From JBDRLD01 sp043813445 (GTDB taxonomy: Bacteria > Patescibacteriota > Patescibacteriia > JACPHY01): a stretch of DNA of 23,156 bases. Of this stretch, positions 20,053-23,156 are shown in pieces; position 1 is the first letter of the stretch; each line of letters starts with the position of its first letter. The stretch is taken from positions 1 to 23,156 of the forward strand of contig JBDRLD010000103.1 in NCBI GenBank assembly GCA_043813445.1, given 5' to 3'. The translations under genes were made by a program, and so were the position numbers. The notes below the pieces were generated by a model. The model was not told where the DNA came from, did not search any database, and saw nothing but the letters and a program-made list of their open reading frames with translations.

Positions 20053-21723
20053 TTACCCCTTTCGCCGCTTCACCGCCGCTTTCACGAGACCACGGAAAAG
20101 TGGGTGTGGATTGAGCGGACTTCCTTTGAATTCCGGATGGAACTGTGCACCGATGAAATACGGGTGCACATTCTTCGGTAGCTCGATAATCTCCGCAAGG
20201 TCCATGTCCGGATTGATGCCGGAGAATACGAGGCCTGCCTTCTCGAAACGCTTCCGATACACGTTGTTGAATTCGTAACGATGACGATGCCGCTCGGAGA
20301 TGCTGAGATCGCCGTTCTTCCGCTCGCGCAGGACAAACGAAGACCCTCGGTATGCTGCTGCGGCCTGCGTCCCATTCGCAATACGACAGGGATACGCTCC
20401 GAGTCGCATTGTTCCTCCATAATCCGACTTCGCGAGTTTCGCCTTCTGCTCATCCATGAGTGCAACAACTGGATGTGTAGTCTTCGGATTCATCTCCGTT
20501 GATGCTGCGTCCACTAGTCCAAGTACGTTTCGTCCATACTCCACACACGCAAGCTGCATGCCGTAGCAAATCCCGAGGTAGGGAATCTGTTTCTCGCGCA
20601 ACCGCTGGATCGCACGGATCTTGCCCTCAACACCGCGCGTACCGAACCCACCAGGGATAATCACCCCATCGAACTTGTCGAGCTCGCGCAACTTTTTTGC
20701 ATCGCGCTCGTACTCCTCGGTATTCAACCATTCCAATACCGGTTTCCGCTTCTGAGCCCATGCTGCATGCTTCACTGCCTCGATGACGGAAAGGTAGACG
20801 TCAGCGAGCACGAAGTCGCCCGTCGAGAAATACTTCCCCGCGATCGCGATACGCACCTCATCCTGGGCGGTCTGACTCGTGCGTACCATCGCCTTCCACT
20901 GTCGCATATCGCTCTTCCGAGCGCGCAAGCCGAGCTTCTTGAGCGCGCGATCTCCAACGCCGAGTTGCTCAAAATTAACCGGCACATGGTAAGTCGACGG
21001 AACGTCCGGTGCGGAGATGACGTCATCCGGTCCGACATTGCAGAACGTCGCGAGCTTACGGCGCCGCGGCGCATCAAGCTCCTGCGATCCGCGTGCAAAA
21101 ATGAAATCTGGCTGGATACCCGCTCCCTGGAGGAGCTTCGTCGCGTGCTGTGTCGGCTTTGTCTTCATCTCACCAAGATGTCCGGGGATTGGAAGGTAGG
21201 ACACGAGGATCGAGAGCACGTCTCCAGGCCGCTCCTGTTTCATCATACGCGCCGCCTCAAGGAAGAGGACGTTCTGGTATTCACCAACCGTCCCGCCCAC
21301 CTCAATAAGCACGATCTCCGCCTTTGTCGCCTTCTGTGCCGCATCGATTCGCCGGATGATTTCCTCCGGAATGTGTGGAACCACCTCGACGCACTTGCCC
21401 TTGTACTCAAGATTCCGCTCGCGTTCAATAACCGACCGGTACACGCGACCGGTCGTCATGTAATTAATCTTCCCAAGTGTCGTGCCAATGAAACGCTCGT
21501 ACGAACCGATGTCCTGATCGCACTCATCACCATCGTCGGTGACGAACACCTCGCCATGCTCCGTCGGATTCATCGTACCCGCATCGACATTCACGTACGG
21601 ATCGACCTTCATCGCGGTGATACGAAATCCCTTCGATTGAAGAATGGTGCCGAGGGACGCGGTTACCGTTCCCTTCCCCACTCCGGAGAGCACCCCGCCG
21701 ACCACAAAAATGTATTTGGTCAT
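20053..21723 (-). CDS. pyrG: CTP synthase
   Basis: CTP synthase aminates UTP to CTP using ATP and glutamine. The 556 residues cover the full length. The synthetase domain (1-270) has the P-loop SGVGKGT (13-19), DPYVNVDAGTMNPTEHGEVF (41-60), EVGGTVGEYQN (141-151) and KTKPTQHATK. The class I glutamine amidotransferase domain (about 290-550) has PGGFGTRG, the nucleophile Cys386 in GICYGMQ, and the His529/Glu531 pair in FHPEF. GICYGMQ has Tyr where many enzymes have Leu. The gene lies downstream of rplI on the same strand, with a hairpin in the 123-bp gap, so it may have its own promoter. Confidence 0.97.
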   Translation of the reverse strand: MTKYIFVVGGVLSGVGKGTVTASLGTILQSKGFRITAMKVDPYVNVDAGTMNPTEHGEVFVTDDGDECDQDIGSYERFIGTTLGKINYMTTGRVYRSVIERERNLEYKGKCVEVVPHIPEEIIRRIDAAQKATKAEIVLIEVGGTVGEYQNVLFLEAARMMKQERPGDVLSILVSYLPIPGHLGEMKTKPTQHATKLLQGAGIQPDFIFARGSQELDAPRRRKLATFCNVGPDDVISAPDVPSTYHVPVNFEQLGVGDRALKKLGLRARKSDMRQWKAMVRTSQTAQDEVRIAIAGKYFSTGDFVLADVYLSVIEAVKHAAWAQKRKPVLEWLNTEEYERDAKKLRELDKFDGVIIPGGFGTRGVEGKIRAIQRLREKQIPYLGICYGMQLACVEYGRNVLGLVDAASTEMNPKTTHPVVALMDEQKAKLAKSDYGGTMRLGAYPCRIANGTQAAAAYRGSSFVLRERKNGDLSISERHRHRYEFNNVYRKRFEKAGLVFSGINPDMDLAEIIELPKNVHPYFIGAQFHPEFKGSPLNPHPLFRGLVKAAVKRRKG

Positions 21724-21753
21724 ATCGAAATAACTACAGTCGAAAAACTACAA

Positions 21754-21796
21754 AGACCTCTGTAAAAGTCACGCAACCAGCGTTTCACAGAAGTCT
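21754..21796 (-). terminator. Imperfect hairpin between rplI and pyrG
   Basis: AGACCTCTGT (21754-21763) and ACAGAAGTCT (21787-21796) pair with one mismatch and continue inward with an ACGC/GCGT stem. Read on the minus strand, it is followed by TTTGTAGTTTTT, consistent with a terminator behind rplI. Confidence 0.5.
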
Positions 21797-21846
21797 CTAT
21801 CGACTACATGTCCGAGATCTATCGAACTGTAATCCAAGGCGCATTA

Positions 21847-22293
21847 TCACTCCTCTCGCTCGACGATAATACGAAGTGTCGCCTCGAGTCCGTGGTGAAA
21901 TTGTAGACGAACGTCGTGCTCGCCAAGCTCTTTCACCGGAGCGTCGAACGCCACCCACGATGGTTCGATGGTGTGCCCCTCTCCACGCAGCGCATCAACG
22001 ATCTGCTGTGCGCTCATTGCACCATAGAGCGTATCCTCCGCACTCGCACGTACGCGTATGACAAACTCATGCCCATCAAGCGACGCCGCAAGTTTCTGCA
22101 TACCACGCAGCTCACGCTCCGCAGCGCGCCGTCCCGCCTCCGCATGTTCACGCACCTCCTCTCGAACCGATTCTGTCGCCGTCACTGCGAGATGCTTCGG
22201 AAAGAGAAAATTCCGTGCGTACCCATCAGCAACATCGCATGTTTCTCCCTCTCTCCCGACACCGACTACATTTTTCAGGAGGATGACTTTCAT
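21847..22293 (-). CDS. rplI: Large ribosomal subunit protein bL9
   Basis: bL9 bridges the ribosome exterior and contacts 23S rRNA near the L1 stalk base. The 148 residues have the usual two-domain form: N-domain MKVILLKNVVGVGREGE then GYARNFLFPKHLAV, a long helix (about 42-75, Glu/Arg-rich) and a C-domain ending in RLQFHHGLEATLRIIV. The start overlaps the stop of the peptidase gene (ATGA), so the two are translationally coupled. Presence of L9 argues against CPR lineages that I recall as lacking it (such as many Microgenomates). Confidence 0.96.
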   Translation of the reverse strand: MKVILLKNVVGVGREGETCDVADGYARNFLFPKHLAVTATESVREEVREHAEAGRRAAERELRGMQKLAASLDGHEFVIRVRASAEDTLYGAMSAQQIVDALRGEGHTIEPSWVAFDAPVKELGEHDVRLQFHHGLEATLRIIVEREE

Positions 22294-23156
22294 AACGCCA
22301 TGAGTCGTTCGAGCTCCAGGAGTGCTCGATCGAGCTGTCCGTCACGTTCGTTCTCCATGTCGTCATCGCTCAACTCCACCACAACGTCCGGTGTAATGCC
22401 GTCGCCCTCAATCGATCGTCCGCTCGGAGTAAGCCACTCTGCGATGGTTAGTTTGATTGCCGATCCATCATCGAGATTCGTGAGGTGTTGAACCGTCCCC
22501 TTGCCAAAGGTTTGCTCACCAATAATCGTTGCGAGTCCATAGTCTTGCAACGCGCCTGCGACGATCTCGGACGCCGATGCTGTTCCTGCATTCACAAGAA
22601 CCACCGTCGGGAGCGATTGAAGCCGCGCGAGGCCATCAGTACGATGCTCTTGCACACGACCGTCATTCGCCCGCTCACGCACCACGACACGCCGTTCCGC
22701 CCATGCACCGGAAATATCAATCGCGGAATCGAGAAAACCACCCGGATCATTACGGAGATCGAGAATAATACCACGATCGTTCCGTGCGATTAGCTCGCGC
22801 ACAGCCGTATCAAACCGCTCGACCGTATCTCCGTTAAAATGTGCTATTTGAATGTATGTGATCGGTGTTCCATCACTTGTTTTTCGCTCCTCAACCGTGA
22901 CACTCTCGATTGCGATCACCTCACGCGTCATGGTCACGGTTCGTGGGACTTCCGCATCCGGTGAGTGAATGAGGAGCCCGACCGATGTCCCACGTGGCCC
23001 GCGAATCCGCGCAACAGCCTCCTCGAGTGTCATGTCAAAAGTCGATACCTCGTCAATCGCAAGGATGGCGTCACTCGTGCGTAGCCCCGCGTTCGCCGCT
23101 GGTGTTCCTGGTAGTGGTGCGATGATCGTGAGTTGACGATCCTTAATGCCGATCTC
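22290..23156 (-). CDS. ctpA: S41-family C-terminal processing peptidase (CtpA-like), N-terminus outside window
   Basis: The frame is open to the right edge, so the true start lies beyond it; the ATG at 23033 is internal, since the 41 codons before it encode part of a PDZ domain (APLPGTPAANAGLRTSDAIL). The 288 residues in view hold the PDZ remainder (to about 85) and the S41 protease core: YIQIAHFNGDTVERFD, GIILDLRNDPGG, the Ser nucleophile in NAGTASASEI and the Lys base in GEQTFGKGTVQ. Such proteases cut near C-termini of exported proteins, normally outside the membrane after an N-terminal anchor; that anchor would be outside this window. It overlaps rplI by 4 bp. Confidence 0.93.
   Translation of the reverse strand, partial: EIGIKDRQLTIIAPLPGTPAANAGLRTSDAILAIDEVSTFDMTLEEAVARIRGPRGTSVGLLIHSPDAEVPRTVTMTREVIAIESVTVEERKTSDGTPITYIQIAHFNGDTVERFDTAVRELIARNDRGIILDLRNDPGGFLDSAIDISGAWAERRVVVRERANDGRVQEHRTDGLARLQSLPTVVLVNAGTASASEIVAGALQDYGLATIIGEQTFGKGTVQHLTNLDDGSAIKLTIAEWLTPSGRSIEGDGITPDVVVELSDDDMENERDGQLDRALLELERLMAL

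Noticed and set aside
20767..21765. Long plus-strand open frame opposite pyrG (332 codons)
   Set aside because: The minus strand is unmistakably CTP synthase over its full length; the plus frame shows no family motif and is a shadow of GC-rich codons.

Overview
The window most likely comes from a Candidate Phyla Radiation (Patescibacteria) genome, probably of Parcubacteria type. The evidence is indirect: a MurF-like ligase with no N-terminal substrate domain, a divergent MurG, small GIY-YIG nuclease ORFs beside tRNA genes, abundant mini-palindromes, a very large CPR-style surface protein, and compact core genes that mostly lack clear Shine-Dalgarno sites. Genus and species cannot be read from the sequence. 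Base composition is moderately GC-rich.

Layout. (1) 1-912, minus: 5' part of a gene joining a RelA/SpoT-like HD domain to a coenzyme-F420 ligase-like (CofE-like) domain; it runs off the left edge. (2) 987-1428: tRNA-Glu(CTC) preceded by a small GIY-YIG nuclease gene and an exact 35-bp copy of its own 5' half, so the nuclease unit sits between direct repeats. (3) 1463-6799, minus: a coiled-coil protein with a 21-bp DNA repeat, murF, ftsI, a membrane-anchored protein with a Ca-binding-type C-terminus, and a small conserved protein. (4) 6805-11817, minus: a 1670-residue surface protein; divergent from it on the plus strand is a secreted protein with fibronectin-III-like folds (11919-12671). (5) 12672-13309: gene-poor block with tRNA-Lys(TTT) inside a 19-bp inverted repeat, a broken second tRNA carrying two palindromic insertions, and two larger palindromic repeats, the last of which supplies the murG stop codon. 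(6) 13310-16999, minus: a small membrane protein, then mraY, ftsW and murG, the last three with 2-bp gaps. (7) 17000-18985, plus: a module bounded by two 45-bp direct repeats. It has a near-consensus promoter, a structured leader and two genes with perfect AGGAGG ribosome-binding sites, none of known function. (8) 18986-23156: a palindromic repeat, rpmA (L27), a small acidic-tailed membrane protein, pyrG, rplI (L9) and the 3' part of a ctpA-type S41 peptidase.

Working together: mraY, murG, murF, ftsW and ftsI form most of a split dcw-type set, making lipid II and polymerising septal peptidoglycan. The surface and secreted proteins build the cell exterior. pyrG supplies CTP, and rplI/rpmA supply ribosomal proteins. 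The most unusual parts are the HD/CofE-like fusion, the tRNA-Glu/GIY-YIG duplication unit, the palindrome-riddled tRNA relic, and the repeat-bounded module whose expression signals differ from the rest of the window.
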